Shown one piece after another: positions 34,301 through 47,804 of a stretch of 64,000 nucleotides of DNA. Within the stretch, counting starts at the first letter, position 1. Every line of letters begins with the position of its first letter. The stretch comes from Reticulitermes speratus. Its lineage: Eukaryota > Arthropoda > Insecta > Blattodea > Rhinotermitidae. Under the pieces are notes generated by a model. It was not told the origin of the DNA. It did not search any database and worked only from the letters and a program-made list of their open reading frames with translations. The stretch spans positions 25,241,033-25,305,032 of the forward strand of contig JAJKFL010000014.1 of the NCBI GenBank assembly GCA_021186555.1. Reading direction: 5' to 3'. Position numbers and translations under genes: made by a program.

Positions 34301-36640
34301 AACACATTAGTCACTATGGCCAACATCTGAGTTGTCTTTCAAACACTATTACGTAGGGAGAACACCTACAACAAAGCGTAGTGTAACAATACATGAACTA
34401 ATGAGTGCTGATAATAATTAAACATAAATTATATTTGCGTGGAAGTTTAAAACACCACCCAAGCGCTAGTGAAAGTCGCTACACACATTTAACTTTACTT
34501 TCGGATCACAGTGACCATACCGCTACGCGTATTGCTACATTGAATTACACGGACATCATTTCCTACCAAGCTATCAACAACAAACAAAAGACAGTACAGG
34601 ACAGGAGTAGAAGAAATCGCTTTATCTCCCCGCTTCTCATTGTGTAGTGGCAACTTCGCGATAACTTTGTCCCATATTCTACCCTATATAAAAGCTTTTT
34701 GTTGTCACTGTCTACTGCAGCTTTTGTATTGGTATGGATAGATTTATGTTCACATCTTACTTACTTACTTATGTTCTAACATCAAAGACTAAGAGAGCTG
34801 TTTTCAACGTTGTAGGATTTATGAGCTTACTGCAGGAGTGGAATTATTAAGCACCATATTATTCAAAGATTTAAAACGCCTAAGTTTTTCATAAAACAGG
34901 AATTTCAAGAGCCCTTCACACAGTTCCAAATGACACTATTAATCGACATTCATGCACAAAGCATCCATTCATTACCGCTTTGTTTCAGTTATAAGAACGA
35001 ATTTTTTTAGTTAAAACAAAAGAAAGAAAAGTGGTCTGACGGAAGATTAAAGGGAGGTTTTGTCTGTAAATGTCTTAGCGTTGAGACGGAGTGTGTCTAA
35101 ATGTTTATGCCTCAAAAAAGAACACTGTTGAGTTGCCACACATTTTGGAAATTTGTATTGAAGTCCTGAAAGCAAGTGCTTTACGCATTGTTTGCCCGCT
35201 CCACGTGACACTGGTTTCTGCGTTACCGGCAACGAACAGGTATGACTGCAAGTTACGAAGTCCTTACAGACTTGAGAGATAATTTTATTTCATTGTCAGC
35301 GTACTCTTCTTATTTGAAAAGGAAAAGCATCATAAATTCTGCATGTCTTGTCCTCACAAATTTGGAAGCAATCTGTAGATTTATATGAAACTTTGCATGA
35401 TAATTATGCCCCTATAAATTACCCTACTCTTCTACTTTCCAATTTTCACCATCAATAATATCAACAGCTTTGTTAAAGGCTATCTCTGTGGAATTTAAGA
35501 TAAGAACATGGATGGCTAACAGCCTTCCTTCCAAACGTTTGATTCTATATCGTATCACAATTAATACAAAATCGTGAAAGAATTTAAAGTTTGAATAAAT
35601 ATTAAATCGCACTTAACCCTTTAATGAGCGGTGGTAATCATATAGGCCACCGGGTTTAACGTTAAAGAACTAAATATTTACGTTATGTTTTACATTTCAC
35701 AGAAAGATACTTTAACAAAGTTGGTATTACTGATGATGGGAAACTGCAAAGCAGAAGAGAAGGGTAACTTCTAATGGTATAATTATCATACAAATTTTCA
35801 TGGAAATTTACAGGTTATATCTAAATCTGTTTAGGACGAGACACATGGGCGTTATGGTATATTTCCTTACCGAATACGAAGAGTGTGCTGAACAAGAAAC
35901 AACTTCATTTCATGTCTGTGAGGACACTGTAATCTGCAATCAGTCTAAATCGTTTGCACAAACAGGGAAAAAATACTCTCTGCAGCAGACAAACAATGGG
36001 CAGTCTTTGCTCTCTCGATTCTATTACTTACTTCTAAAATTTGATACACATAAACTTAATTTGTTAAATATCATTTTTTTCAGAATAAATAACGATAATT
36101 GTTCTCAATATCATTAGCTCATTTAACTTCATAACACATGAGATGTGTTCTCAGGGAGATATGGCTCAAAATTTATGTGTCATTCAGATCAGCTTCTCCT
36201 GTTATAGAGTTAATAATCAATATTGAAGCATAAAAATAATAGACGGTGGTTGTTATGATATGATGATGATATCAAAAACGAAAAAATAAAGCAACAAGCA
36301 GAAATGACTAATAAACTCCCTGATTTTGTATTTTCTACATCAGTAAGAAAAACAAATGTATCTCAGTACATAAGTAGTTCCGTTGTATAGTAAGAATAAA
36401 TGTTTGTGCAAATCCATTCCTACTGCCCAGTCGCAATTTATTAGGCCTATGTTCCTTGTATTTTGTTAAATGTTCACCAAATCCAAATATGTTACAAATA
36501 ATGTTTCAGACCTTTATAAAGTCTGTAAATTTATGTCATGGACACACAGTTCATAAAATAAACCACTTATTTGAAAATCCATAAATTACAATCTAGTCAT
36601 CATACAAACTAAAATTTATATTTGACCAGCAGTAATTAAA
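34301..36640. other. No gene seen
   Basis: Several ORFs (the longest 105 codons at 35,800-36,117) with no recognisable domain. Confidence 0.5.
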
Positions 36641-36879
36641 AATTTAATTTACTAAATTTTGTCTATAACGTCTAATACCAAATTTCATGAAAATATGCTC
36701 AGTACTTTCGGAGAAGAAATGTACAGACAGAGAGTAAGGACTTCAGTTTTATGTTCATTGTATGAGTGTATGCGAAGAACGCATAATGAACCATGAGACA
36801 CTGATCGAAATTGCGCCTTCGGCCTATTTTCATGTCCAGGTGCCCTCGATTTCCCGCCACCCCACACCACAACCACCAT

Positions 36880-36904
36880 CACAACAACAACAACAACAAC
36901 AAAA
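36880..36904. repeat. (CAA)n microsatellite
   Basis: Run of about eight CAA triplets. Confidence 0.9.
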
Positions 36905-37977
36905 ACAAAGTCACTCGAAACACACATGTACATTATTTCTAACCTCCAAAGGGCAGGGTTTTTCGGATCAAGATTCCCTTACACTGGAGAATGTAGGATT
37001 TACATAAACGTCGATTGATAGTAGGTAGTTTCATACAACATCGAAGAAAAAATTCTAATATCAACATGACAATATCGATGTATCGTTTTACTGTGATATA
37101 AAAAATCGATAAGGTAACTGTTAATCGTAGCTATCCTTAACATTACGTCGCCGTTCGTGTGAGACATTGCTGGCTTAGTCGGTTGAGCAAATAGATTGCT
37201 ATTAGATTCGTCGTTATTTGAAGCTGACCGACGTCAGGTTGGTCAGCCTAAGAAGAAGACAAGTATTATGTAAGTCAGCCTCTGCAACCGGAAAGATTTA
37301 CACTGTAGACAGAAGTAAGGAAGAATCCATGCAGATGATAGGCTTTGGACCTATTTGGCCTGTTGGATTAATCGGTCTATGGCGATAATAGGCTTTAGAC
37401 CTGGCGACCTATGGAGGTGACTGTTTTAGATCACGTGTCCTATGCAGATGTCGTGTTTTCCTTCGATTGCAGACGATGGGTAACGTCTGTGCAGACGATG
37501 ACAAACATTGCGTTGCACTTAGAATTATATTTCTCACCCTATCTGCAGGGAACAAAATTTGCCGAAAACCGCAGCAGAGACGCGGTGAAGCTGACATATA
37601 TATAAATACGATTTATGACGTTCATACAGTCAGGCGAATTTCTTAGGAACTAAGAAATATAACGTGTTGCATGTTGTGTACCTTAATTGGTGATAAAAAA
37701 AAGAGTACCATTAAATACCAGTAAATACAATTCGGGCCTGCACTACTATTATATTTGTAGTCATTGACTGGAGAGGTATTCAGATATCGGTCCTTGTTAT
37801 TCAGGTCAGAAAAGTTACCAACTGTAAAAGTCATTATGTTATGCAAGGAATTACCGGCTAAGTTCCTTCAGCCGTGACACACACCTTAATGCACTGTCGA
37901 AGCATAGCTGCTACGCGACTTGAACACTTGTATATACTTCCTAGACTTTATCTGAGCTCACAATTGTTAACGTCTTC

Positions 37978-38166
37978 CATATTAAACACTAGATGGATGT
38001 GAGTGGTCAGCCTCACGTCTCTGCCGCTTTACCCCCGGAAAAGGAGCTCCTTGTACCCATTTAATAGGAGGCTCACATGGCCCCAGAGCCGGTCTGGACG
38101 CTTAGGACAAGACATAAATCTCTTGTTCATGCCGGGATTCGAACCCCGGATAGTCCAGCCCGTAGC
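37978..38166 (-). mobile_element. SINE-1, tRNA head truncated inside
   Basis: The body from TAGATGGATGTGAGTGGTCA through AGAGCCGGTCTGGACG to the B box (GGGATTCGAACCCCGG on plus) is well conserved, but the sequence leaves the family before the A box at about 38,166. The 3' tail portion is also missing. Confidence 0.75.
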
Positions 38167-39063
38167 TTAAATTTGTGAGTTTATAACCGAACAGTCCTAT
38201 AATTTTTGACAAATCATCATTATAAATCTCAACGTTTTAGCCTGCAAAACTAGAGAATATGCTAAATATTTTTATGGAATGGCTTTTCTATAATGCGTTT
38301 CAAAGCTACTCGAAAGTAATACATTAATTCATTCTTGTTTTTAGATTACACATTTTGACGACGCGTGAAAAGTTGCCTAAAGTGTGTTTAAAATCCTGTT
38401 TAGCAGGAATACAAATGTATGATGGGTTGTGCTTACAAGTACGAATGGAAATACAAAATGCCTAAAGGCAATCTTGTGTCGGGGAAAAATGCAAATCTCT
38501 TTGCATACTACACATTGAGATTCAGTGTCTGTGGTTAAGAAGATTGATGTCAGACATGCACACCAGGTTTGTGCACGTAATATGAAAGACATGCTTCAGG
38601 TTACCCCATTAAAATTCATTTTAATGTCACAAGTTTTTGCCAAATTAAAAACCCTTCCACACCGAATATTTACCTAGGTCACTGGACGGAATTTCCACGT
38701 TCTGTTAGGGAACCAATTCTGTTTTCTTTTGTCTCTCGCTTTGGCCCCTTCAATGTTCCACCTTGCCATGCGTTTGAAAGTCGTTTACCAAACAAGCATT
38801 TGTTATCCAGACATTCGTAATGACTGTGAAACGTTCGCTGCAACAGACAATAACAGAACTATCCTGCACGTTGCTACTCGTCGAATGTGTCTGTATGATC
38901 CTTGGGTTTCTTAACTTGACATCAGCAGTTTTAACAGATACTTAATCCTTATAAGACTAAGTGAAAGTACTTTTCTATCCAATGTTCCCCGATATCCGAA
39001 AGAGCGTAGCTTTTTGGAAGGTTCCCAAGCTTCGCCCGTTTGTCCTTCTGATAAACACAACAT
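38167..39063. other. No gene seen
   Basis: Short ORFs without recognised similarity. Confidence 0.5.
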
Positions 39064-39248
39064 GTAGATGAAGATAAGTACGGAGCATTGGTGGAATGAT
39101 ATAGAGAGGGAAACACCGGAGTACTCGGAGACAAAACCTGTCCCAGTACCTCTTTTTTCACATAAATCTCACATGGACTGACCTGGGATCGAACACTGGC
39201 CTCCGCGGTGAGAGGCCGGCGTCTAACCGCCCGAGTCATGGCACGGCC
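39064..39248 (-). mobile_element. SINE-2 copy
   Basis: On the minus strand: the head GGCCGTGCCATGACTCGGGC (A box), CGGTTAGACGCCGGCC, a B box GTTCGATCCC, then GTCCATGTGAGATT and the shared tail phrase CCAATGCTCCGTACTTAT. An ORF of 129 codons crossing it is an artefact of the repeat. Confidence 0.8.
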
Positions 39249-39807
39249 TCGAAAACTAAGATTAACCTGAATTACATTTAAAGATTCCGTTCGTACCGCC
39301 CAGTAAACACACTCCGTTTCCGTTATACAGTCAATCAATCAATGCTGTATAGGGAAATGATCGCCATTTGTTCTGCGATCCACAGAAAACACATAAATGC
39401 ACCCTGTGAACAGAACATAGAATTTCTAACGTTAAACCTGGTGGGTTGTCAAGTTACCACTAGGCTTTAACGGGTTAAAGGAAAATGAGAAACGCTAGGG
39501 TGATAAAAATCAGGAGACTGCGGCCATTGCCTGCCGTAGAGGTGTTCCATTATTCACCAGTAGGAGCAGAGGAATGTAATACAAACTAGATAACTGCTAT
39601 CCCGTCTGCATCCAAGACAATGGGGCCCGAATAGCATTCAGCCTGAGATAACCTGCGCTAAAACGTTCTGAAGTGTTATTTAAGGTTACAATACCGGTGA
39701 ATATGAAGGTACCTCTCTTTTTGCGTCTTGTAGTTATGTATCAACATTCTGAGGAACCAGCTGCCTCCACCATCAGAGTAGATTAATGATGCCTAATAAA
39801 ATTAATT

Positions 39808-40067
39808 GCCGATCCCAGTTGCCGTGCGGTCTAAGGCGTGGGTCTTCGGCCGCTTGCTTACTAGGATCGTGGGTTTGAATCCCGCCGGGGCATGGATGTC
39901 TGTCTCTTGTAGTGTTGTGTGTTGTCAGGTAGAGGTCTCTGCGACAAGCTGGTCCCTCGTCCAGAGGAGTCCTACCGACCGTGGTGTGTCTCAAATGTGT
40001 GTGATCATGAAACCTCGACGAAATGAGGAGGCCCAGGCCATAGGGCTGTCGAGCCATAGGGGAAAAA
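39808..40067 (+). mobile_element. SINE-3 copy with 10-bp target-site duplication
   Basis: The head GCCGATCCCAGTTG, the A box GCGGTCTAAGGCG, the B box GGGTTTGAATC, then the SINE-3 body and an A-rich end. AAAATTAATT occurs at 39,798-39,807 and again at 40,068-40,077, consistent with LINE-mediated insertion. Confidence 0.85.
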
Positions 40068-40077
40068 AAAATTAATT

Positions 40078-41220
40078 AGCCCTTCGGAAATGTCAGTACT
40101 GTACCAGAATATGCGACGTTATATCTCAGGAGATGTTATCTTCAGATGTCTTCAACATTATTGATATGACAGCAGTATCACTCGAGCCCTTTTTCACATT
40201 TTACATACAAAAGTCAGTATAATGTTTCACTTTAATAACATGGCATTAAAATTATATTTATTGTCAAAAAGAGAACTGATTCCGATGCATAAAATGTAAA
40301 TATTTAGTTACAACCAATTTAAGTTATATTAAATTGTAAAAATTACATAGAGTCTGGAGTCCGAGAATCAATGATCAGTAGTCCTTGCTTCTCTTCATTA
40401 AGAGACCACTCATTATTGTATGGTTCTATTAACAGTTTAAGACCAAGTGGTAAATATATGTACCACAGACTGTAATGTTTAGAAACTCTGCATTGTTCAC
40501 GCAGTGCATTTATGCGCTTCGTTCGATTCTGACTATATACAGTGATTATTACACTATATTTTTTTCTCTGTGAAGTAAAAAATGATTTTTATAAGCTGCG
40601 TGCTTTAGATGAAAATTTTTCTCCAAAAGCTCAAAACATTTTTTGTCTTCTTTAAGGTATCAACACTAAAATCAAATATTTAAGGGATGAGTTGTTTGTA
40701 ATAGTGTTCACTCTTTCATTTTTTGTTTTGCTTACTCTCAAGCATAAACATAAGCTTAAGCACTACAAGTGTACTTCCATCACTGAAGAAACACGACTTG
40801 TACCTACACATTACAATATGCTTCTAAAGCAGTGCGAGTGACTAGTTCTGTGATTAAATTCTCAAAATCCAATAGCCTACTCGGCTGGTTATGGCAGACA
40901 TGTCAATACTACTATTCAGTTAACACAACAAATGCACAAACACAAATTACTTTGTAGTTTTTATTGTTATCGATGCATTCCCCTACACATGTTTCGGTCC
41001 GTAGACCATCTTCAGGGGGGTAACAAGCTACTACACTTCACATCGCATGTTAAAAGGGCCCGAAGAGCACACTTGTCTCAGTATTAAGTTATAAAACATT
41101 GGAGTTTGTAAAATATGTAAAACTGTAAAACTTATAATTTTATCATATAAGTTAAAGTCAAAATTTAAAATAGCAGCGTTAGTCACTGGACGCACAGAAT
41201 CATGGTATTGTATTTGTTGT
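40078..41220. other. No gene seen; one FB2-like half-arm
   Basis: ACATGTTTCGGTCCGTAGAC followed by CATCTTCAGGGG near 40,987-41,020 resembles one FB2 arm without its partner. Confidence 0.4.
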
Positions 41221-41223
41221 TGA

Positions 41224-41281
41224 TTATAAGCGTGTTGTTTCGCGTGCTGTTGCAACAGCACGCGATACAACACGCTTATAA
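41224..41281. repeat. 58-bp near-perfect palindrome
   Basis: TTATAAGCGTGTTGTTTCGC onward is mirrored without any spacer about the TTG|CAA centre at 41,252/41,253. The two 29-base halves differ at one position only. Confidence 0.9.
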
Positions 41282-41378
41282 TTCAGCTACGGGATCATTC
41301 TCTAAACTTGGGACAATAAAACGGAAGTAATTACAAAATAAAAGCGTTTCTGTGCCTAATAAACAAGTGAGATACATT

Positions 41379-41519
41379 AATGTCAGGCTGGTTGGGTCTC
41401 AGGGGCGGTCCGGAAGCTTTGGAGAAAAGAAAGATTTCTTTCCCCTGCTGGGAATCGAACCCAGATTCCTCGATTGTCCAGCTGTAGCCTAGTAACAACA
41501 CTGACTGAGCTACCCCAAC
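41379..41519 (-). mobile_element. SINE-1, 5' half
   Basis: On plus it reads GCTGGTTGGGTCTCAGGGGC, GGTCCGGAAGC, a B box complement GGGAATCGAACCC and ACTGACTGAGCTACCCC. The 3' half of the family is missing. Confidence 0.75.
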
Positions 41520-42019
41520 TAAACGTATGTAATTATAGAGTGTCAATCCAGAGTAACATGTTCAAAATGAAAACATGGTACTGAGCTTCCTGTTCAAAGA
41601 CTTCAAAAGCAAGATGGGTCAGGACTGCCTGTTATACGCAAACAAGTCAGTGCTTTATTGTATGCTCTAAATATTAAAGTAAAACGAACGGGATTTATAG
41701 TTAAGTGCGACGATTAAGACAAAAAGGGAGAGTAGTCAGTTCTGCTAATAACATTTTGCCACGATTTTAAAAAACTTAAACGAATTTTGTTGTCACAGCA
41801 AAGGCCGGGTATATCGCAGCAAGGATCACACCTTAACATCTCCGACTGACTACAGTCATAACGATGATATGCTCCCCACATTCCTCGTCATGGATTTTCT
41901 GTGTAATCAAGAGTCATGATGCCGATAACAGTCAGAAATTGACATATAATTTTATATTTATTTCATAATGAAAATAAATTTTGTGCTTTATACTTAAAGA
42001 GATGAAATTATGTTGAAGG

Positions 42020-42195
42020 TGCGAGTTTTTCTGGCACGTGACGCCATTTAGACTGGTAAATAGTTGTCCTTCGTTGAAGGATCGTAATGCCTGTTCCTTC
42101 AGAGTCAAACAGTTCACGAAAACCAGGCAACAGGGCGTTAACATCCCAGAGTACTTTAATCTTCAGCAGTACCGCTGTGAGAACCTCATATATCG
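42020..42195. mobile_element. FB1 partial copy
   Basis: GGCACGTGACGCCATTTAGA on the left; the right side carries AACATCCCAGAGTACTTTAA and the terminus CCGCTGTGAGAACCTCATA. Confidence 0.5.
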
Positions 42196-42962
42196 AAGTA
42201 CATGTATGTTGTGTGTATGGGCATTATATTTATTGAGCTGCGCAGTATATATATTGTGTAGTTTATTACAGACAAAACTGATGATTTTAAATTTGGTAGG
42301 GAATATGTAAAGCACTTATGCGTAACACCTAAAATTTTAACGAATAAAATGTAAAAAAGACGCAAATAGTCATGGCGCACTATGACTCTAAAGCAGCACG
42401 TTAAAGTGTCCTGTCAGGAGTCAGCTGCTCCTGGACGCAGCAGATTTTTCTATTCAAATCTTTGGAAATTATATTCCCTGTTTTCTAATGGAAAACTGAG
42501 TAGTAAGGAGCGATAAACTCTCAACGCAATATTTGCTTTCGTTACGATTTTGGCTGTCTTCTTAAAACAACCTAACAGCCCCATTTAGAGATGCCCACAT
42601 AACCACTGAATATGGGTGAGAAGCATTGGTCACTTGGCTAATTATGGAATGACATATCTGCATGTGTATGTATCCGGGTGCTTTATGCGGTCAGTTCAGA
42701 TGACCCCCGGTTGGTTTGAACAACTGCCATCGGTAGCGCTAGTGGTCATTCATTGCTGTAATAATACACTGGTAACTGCGCCGCCAAACCATCGATTTGT
42801 TCTGTTTCACCTCGGGCAGACGGAAATTTCGTTAAGAGGACATTATTTATTGCTCAGTGGCTTATTAATTTGTTTGCCCACGCAGCATTATCACATCATC
42901 GGACAACCAATTCGTTTTATTTTTCTTTGTACTTTTGCCAATCATCTTCCACAATTGTATCT

Positions 42963-43225
42963 AACTCCATGAGACAGAGTCATTCTTGAAGAGCTAATAG
43001 ATCCGCATATACTACAGAAATTTCCAGCATTTTGAGGAACCCAAATTTCATTGCTGTGGTCACCATAGCCCGCCATTGGTTCCTGTCCCGAGTCAGACGA
43101 TCTAGTCTATACCTTCCATCCTATTTATTTAATGTCCATTTTAATATTATCCTAACAACTATGCTTAGATATTTCAAGTGGTCTTTCTCTACACGTTTTC
43201 CATCAACGACGTTGTCTGCATTTCT
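42963..43225 (-). mobile_element. LINE-B 3' tail
   Basis: It starts CTCCATGAGACAGAGTCATT and continues CAGAAATTTCCAGCATTTTG, CCTTCCATCC and AATGTCCATTTTAATATTAT. 5'-truncated and decayed. Confidence 0.7.
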
Positions 43226-43375
43226 ATTCTCTATGTAACAGACATACATAGGGCTTTAGGTGGATGAAATTGCTTTCCATATCTAACAATTATCAGTTTG
43301 CCCCTTATCTGTTACCCTAAGCATCAGTAAATAAGATAGAAAGTATATCTGGCACGCAGAGTTATTGGTGAATTA

Positions 43376-43500
43376 ATTCTTAATCTCGATATTAATTAGA
43401 TGAATATGAGTGGGCGGACTGACTCTCCGGCCGCAATGAGAGACGTCAACCACCGGTATTAATCGACGATAGCTTGGGTGAGCCCCAGAGCGGGTCTGTA
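43376..43500 (-). mobile_element. SINE-1, heavily degenerate piece
   Basis: TTAATCTCGATATTAATTAG, then ATGAGTGGGCGG, CTCTCCGGCCGC and GAGCCCCAGAGCGGGTCTGT, keep the family order with indels. Confidence 0.45.
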
Positions 43501-43744
43501 CATGGTGGTGCATAAAACAACCACTACAACTATCGCGGAATAAGCCACGTTTTCACACCACCAAGGTTAATTTACATTCAGCAAACAAATGCAATAATGC
43601 TACTAATAATTTTGTTGGTACCTACATACATACAAATATAATCTTTTATCGTTATTAATGAACAAAATTACCTCTTTTCCCTGTACTCCCAATTTGTCTG
43701 ATAAATTTATTTTCCTTTACAAAAAATGTTCTATGGAAAATCTG

Positions 43745-43980
43745 AACATCAGAAGTCAAATTTGGCGTCGGCTGTCTGGGATGTGATACCGTATAATTTG
43801 GTAGGTGGGTATCAACGTTTCGGAGGAATCTGTTTTCTCCATCTTTCAACCCTTAATTTTACACCCTGAACACGGAGACAGCCGGCCGCCCCCAAAATTT
43901 CGTATCTACCAAACTACACTCACATCCCTGTAGACACCAGTCTTATAGCCACCGTCATGAGATCTTCGATTCCCAAACAA
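43745..43980. mobile_element. FB1 element (degenerate)
   Basis: Left: GTCTGGGATGTGATACCG and CAACGTTTCGGAGGAATCTG. Right: CTACCAAACTACACTCACAT, with the terminus ATAGCCACCGTCATGAGATC. The left and right outer arms pair imperfectly. Confidence 0.55.
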
Positions 43981-44820
43981 AAACCATGAAACGAAAATTT
44001 TAAAATACAATCGCAGTTTGTTGAGAACACGCGCAGAATAATTTGAAGTCTGGCCTAAAAATAATTTTGAGTACATTCAACGAGACGTCCTCCGTTGAAC
44101 TTTTCCCATTACTTGGTTTATCTATGGGGACATATTCGTACTGTCAGTTCTTACGTTATTGATTATTTTCGCAAGAAGACCTGTCATCCTTCTCTTATAT
44201 GTATTCCTACTTAAATGGTAGAGTACTATTTTATAGGCGGCTAAACACTGACTGTATCTCTGAACAGGGATATTGTCATTTACTGGGCTGAAGAGGATTA
44301 CGTACATTTCACATCACATGCCATGTTTAAAATATCAACACATCAAAGAACGTTGTGTGGAGTAAATTTCTTTTATTTTTCTCAGAATAGCGGATGGTCG
44401 TAAAGTTTACGGGTCTTCGAGTTTAGTATGCCTAGTAGAAAACCACAAGTTAACTCTGGACTATTTTCGTAAAAAAATTTTTGTTACGGAATTAAAATAA
44501 CAAATTCAAAATATACATTCCCAATAACCTCTTTCTGCTAACCGAAGTATTTTCCCATTAGCCCGCAACACTCATAAAGGTGTCTTAAAATATACTTGTT
44601 CAGAAGAAGTGTACATCAGTGTCGGAGAACGCTAAAATCCAACAGCCGTGATCTGGTTGTGGCATGCTTTGTTTCCTCTTACTTTTAAAGAGTAGGTGGT
44701 CTGTGTGGCTTGTTCCTGAAGATGGTATACCTTGCGTCGTGACGCACTGTAGACTAGACGCTGAGAATACGTGAAAAACATATTTTAGTCATTCATAACC
44801 CGTGGATTTCGGTTAAGCTC

Positions 44821-45215
44821 TTCACAGCTCACATTCTATAGACACAGAACTTGTATCTCCTCATGGCTTCCCATATTCTATGAATACAGAACTACATATG
44901 TTCACAACCTCCACATTCTATGGATAAGACATCCACTACCTGTTCACAGCCCCCATATTATATCCATACATAAATTGTATCTGTTCACAGCCCCCACATT
45001 CTATAGATACAGAAAAGGAGGTACCTGTGCACCGCCTCCGCCTTCTGTAAAGACAGAACTGGCAGTATCCGTACACAGATGTATACCGATATACTGCTGG
45101 CAGCATTTGGTTACAACCCTCGCTTTCTATTGCTTCAGAACTGGCAGCAACTGTGCATATTCCCCACATTCTGTCGATACACAACTGGCAGTATCCGTAC
45201 ACAGCAGTTGCCAAT
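44821..45215. repeat. Minisatellite, about 41-bp unit, then diverged units
   Basis: TTCACAGCCCCCACATTCTA-like units start near 44,821, 44,861, 44,901, 44,942 and 44,984, a spacing of 40-42 bp. Beyond 45,025 the motif continues with CAGAACTGGCAGTATCCGTA twice. The overlapping 121-codon minus-strand ORF is repeat-driven. Confidence 0.75.
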
Positions 45216-45424
45216 GTCAATAAAATTAACGATAGAAAATAAATATAGTAGAAAGAGAAATGGAAAAAGTAAGTAAAAGACACGCTCTTCAAGGTTGACA
45301 ATTTTCGAGTTTACTTCTGAAGCTTAGCCTCTATATGCCTACATCAAAAGGCTTGTGATCGCCTGCTCTAAACACAGTGGACAAGTCGTAATGCATTGGG
45401 GCTCATACATATCTTGTCACACTT

Positions 45425-45650
45425 TGTTTTCTCATGGCGGTGACTATACGATTGTTTGCTTCCAAATGCAATGCCGTGTAGTCTGGTAGGTAAGTAGGCC
45501 TACTGACATTTCGTAGGAACCTGCTACCTCCATAATCAAGGTAGAAGAATTGTTCTACTCTGCAGCCAGAAGTAGCAAGCTCCTAAAAAGTCAGTATTTA
45601 TCTCCCAGATTTCGTGGTGTCACATTTCTTAAGACAGTAACCTTCACGCA
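45425..45650. mobile_element. FB1 element (degenerate)
   Basis: The left terminus is TTTCTCATGGCGGTGACTAT, then GTAGTCTGGTAGGTAAGTAG, CTGACATTTCGTAGGAACC and TGCTACCTCCATAATCAAGG. The right arm is weak. Confidence 0.5.
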
Positions 45651-47804
45651 TCCCTTCTTGTGATCCTTTCAAACAACGATACCAAAATTCCAGTTTCTTA
45701 TGAAACCAGTTAAGAAACAGATTACCTCAACATATGAGCATTTTTACATTACAGCAAAATTTAGTTACCTTACCCTTGTTACGTTTTTTATGGTGCTTTA
45801 ATAAGCGAAGGGTGTACTCGTATGTTGAAGCAATTTCGTACTATGTAACTTAACAGCACTGAATATTTAGCAGTCCAAAAACGTATTTTAACCGAGATCA
45901 CAAATGTGGAAGGCTGTGAACACTAAAGAACGTAATACTAAGCAACGTATCCGCACATTTACATTTAAATCTATTTGGATTTCCTCTGCTCTATAAGAAA
46001 TTTATTTCATGGCACACAATTACAAATAATTCCCAAAATCAACAGTTGTAATTTACTAGCCCGCGCTAAGGATACGGTAATGCCAAAGATTATGCGGTAG
46101 GATAGAAAACATGACACTGCAGCCAAGTAACGTAAGCAGGAGAGATGGGTAAAGAAAACAAAGAGAAAAAGGCTGGAGGAATGTAAGAGAAAGTCGTCAG
46201 ATTAAATGGAGTGGGACTCGCAGCTCTGCATCACTTGTGAATGCTCTTGATTATGTAAAACAAACCGCCAATGACAACGTGAGAGCGATAGGATGAAAAA
46301 ATCTGGAAGCGAGTACGTCTGATAATGACCATTCGTCATTCGTGGAACTGCATTACATTTCTCATTACTTTCGGGTGCCCGTCACAGCCTCTTCCAACGA
46401 GTGGGCAGTGTCAAAGGTGAAGCGGCCAACGCAGTCGAGAGAGGAGGTTAATGACTATTTATTGCACTTCCCTTCTCTCGACTCCTCAAGCAGATTTTAC
46501 TTAAACCCTAGCGAGCGGCAATGTATATACTCAATTATAGTTATTACACTCGTGCTAGCGTAGCGCAAACCTCACCTTCTCTTAGGTCAGGCTGTGTAAA
46601 GAAGAATTCATGAACGGATAGTTGTTTGATAAAGGGCTTCATTCATAGAACATTGGTATCCACTGGAAATCATGAATGATACATTTTGACGTCACTACTT
46701 TGATATCGACTCTTACAGCTACTCACATGTGACGTATATTTACATGCAATGGAAACATGTCGGAGCTGAAATGGTCTTGTAACGACTTTTGTAAGAATTG
46801 TAAATTATTGTTGGTAACGTTCCAGACAATAACTGAATAAAAATGCATGGTGCCAACAACAATATGAAGTCAATCTTCAAGTTTATTTTCCCAAAATAAT
46901 AAATTCGAAAGTTTACTTTTCTAGCCTATACGTGAATGTGTTGGTTGGATACCCTTAGACTGCTAACGCTACCATCAAAATAGCTTCTCATTACCTAAAC
47001 AGTCAAAAGTTTCTGCAGCATTCCATGTCGCTTGAATATCATTTACAAACTTCACACTTATTAAATACAGCCTCCGTGAACAACAAGGGATTATAAAGAG
47101 AAGATTGCATATACGTTCACGACGATGATATACCGGAAAAATATAATATGTTCCGTCTAAACACAACTTTACTCTTAAAGGTTGAGAACAGCTCAAAATT
47201 ACAAAGGTGATATTATATAATATGTATAAAAATGTAAAGGATACGCACCATCAGGCGTAATAAGATATCAAGTTAAAATTATTTATTAGGTAGATGATTG
47301 TAGCTGTGTGTTGAATATAGCCAAACGTAGTGTCTCCAATAACTAAACTGAGGCAAGTTTAAAGCAGAGACGAGTACAAACAAGCCGTCTCTGCCTAAAG
47401 TAGTCTACCTTCTGTTTTGAGGGAACATAATTATGTTATTCTAGTGATATTGTAAAGACAACGGGAATGATTGTAGATGATGACACTGTATGTGCCCTTT
47501 TAACAAAGCCTTTATTTTCCACTTATATTGCCAATATCTCTTAGCTTTCTTCTGAAAAAAAAAGGTGCACAAAAAATGCATGCTAAATTTTGGACAATAA
47601 CGCAGGATGCGTAAGGTGCTAGAACATGGGCGAATTTCTAATAAATGCTTCATTGAATACTTTATGTATTTTTATTTCAAATATTCTTTACCAATTAGAA
47701 TTCAGGATATAACACGTGAAATGTGAAACATTTATAACAAGAAGCTTCATAATTGACGCAATTCACCAAAAAAGTCATTATTATGCGAGTTTTGACGTTT
47801 CCAG
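45651..47804. other. No gene seen
   Basis: AT-rich; no supported gene or repeat. Confidence 0.5.

Noticed and set aside
38949..39338. 129-codon minus-strand ORF
   Set aside because: Most of it is translated SINE-2.
39808..39880. Possible tRNA gene on plus strand
   Set aside because: SINE-3 head repeated at 2,777; no tRNA 3' end.
42616..42972. 118-codon plus-strand ORF with hydrophobic stretches
   Set aside because: No family similarity recognised and no splice or promoter context; its 3' end touches a LINE-B tail.
44936..45301. 121-codon minus-strand ORF with YGYCQ repeats
   Set aside because: Produced by the 41-bp minisatellite.
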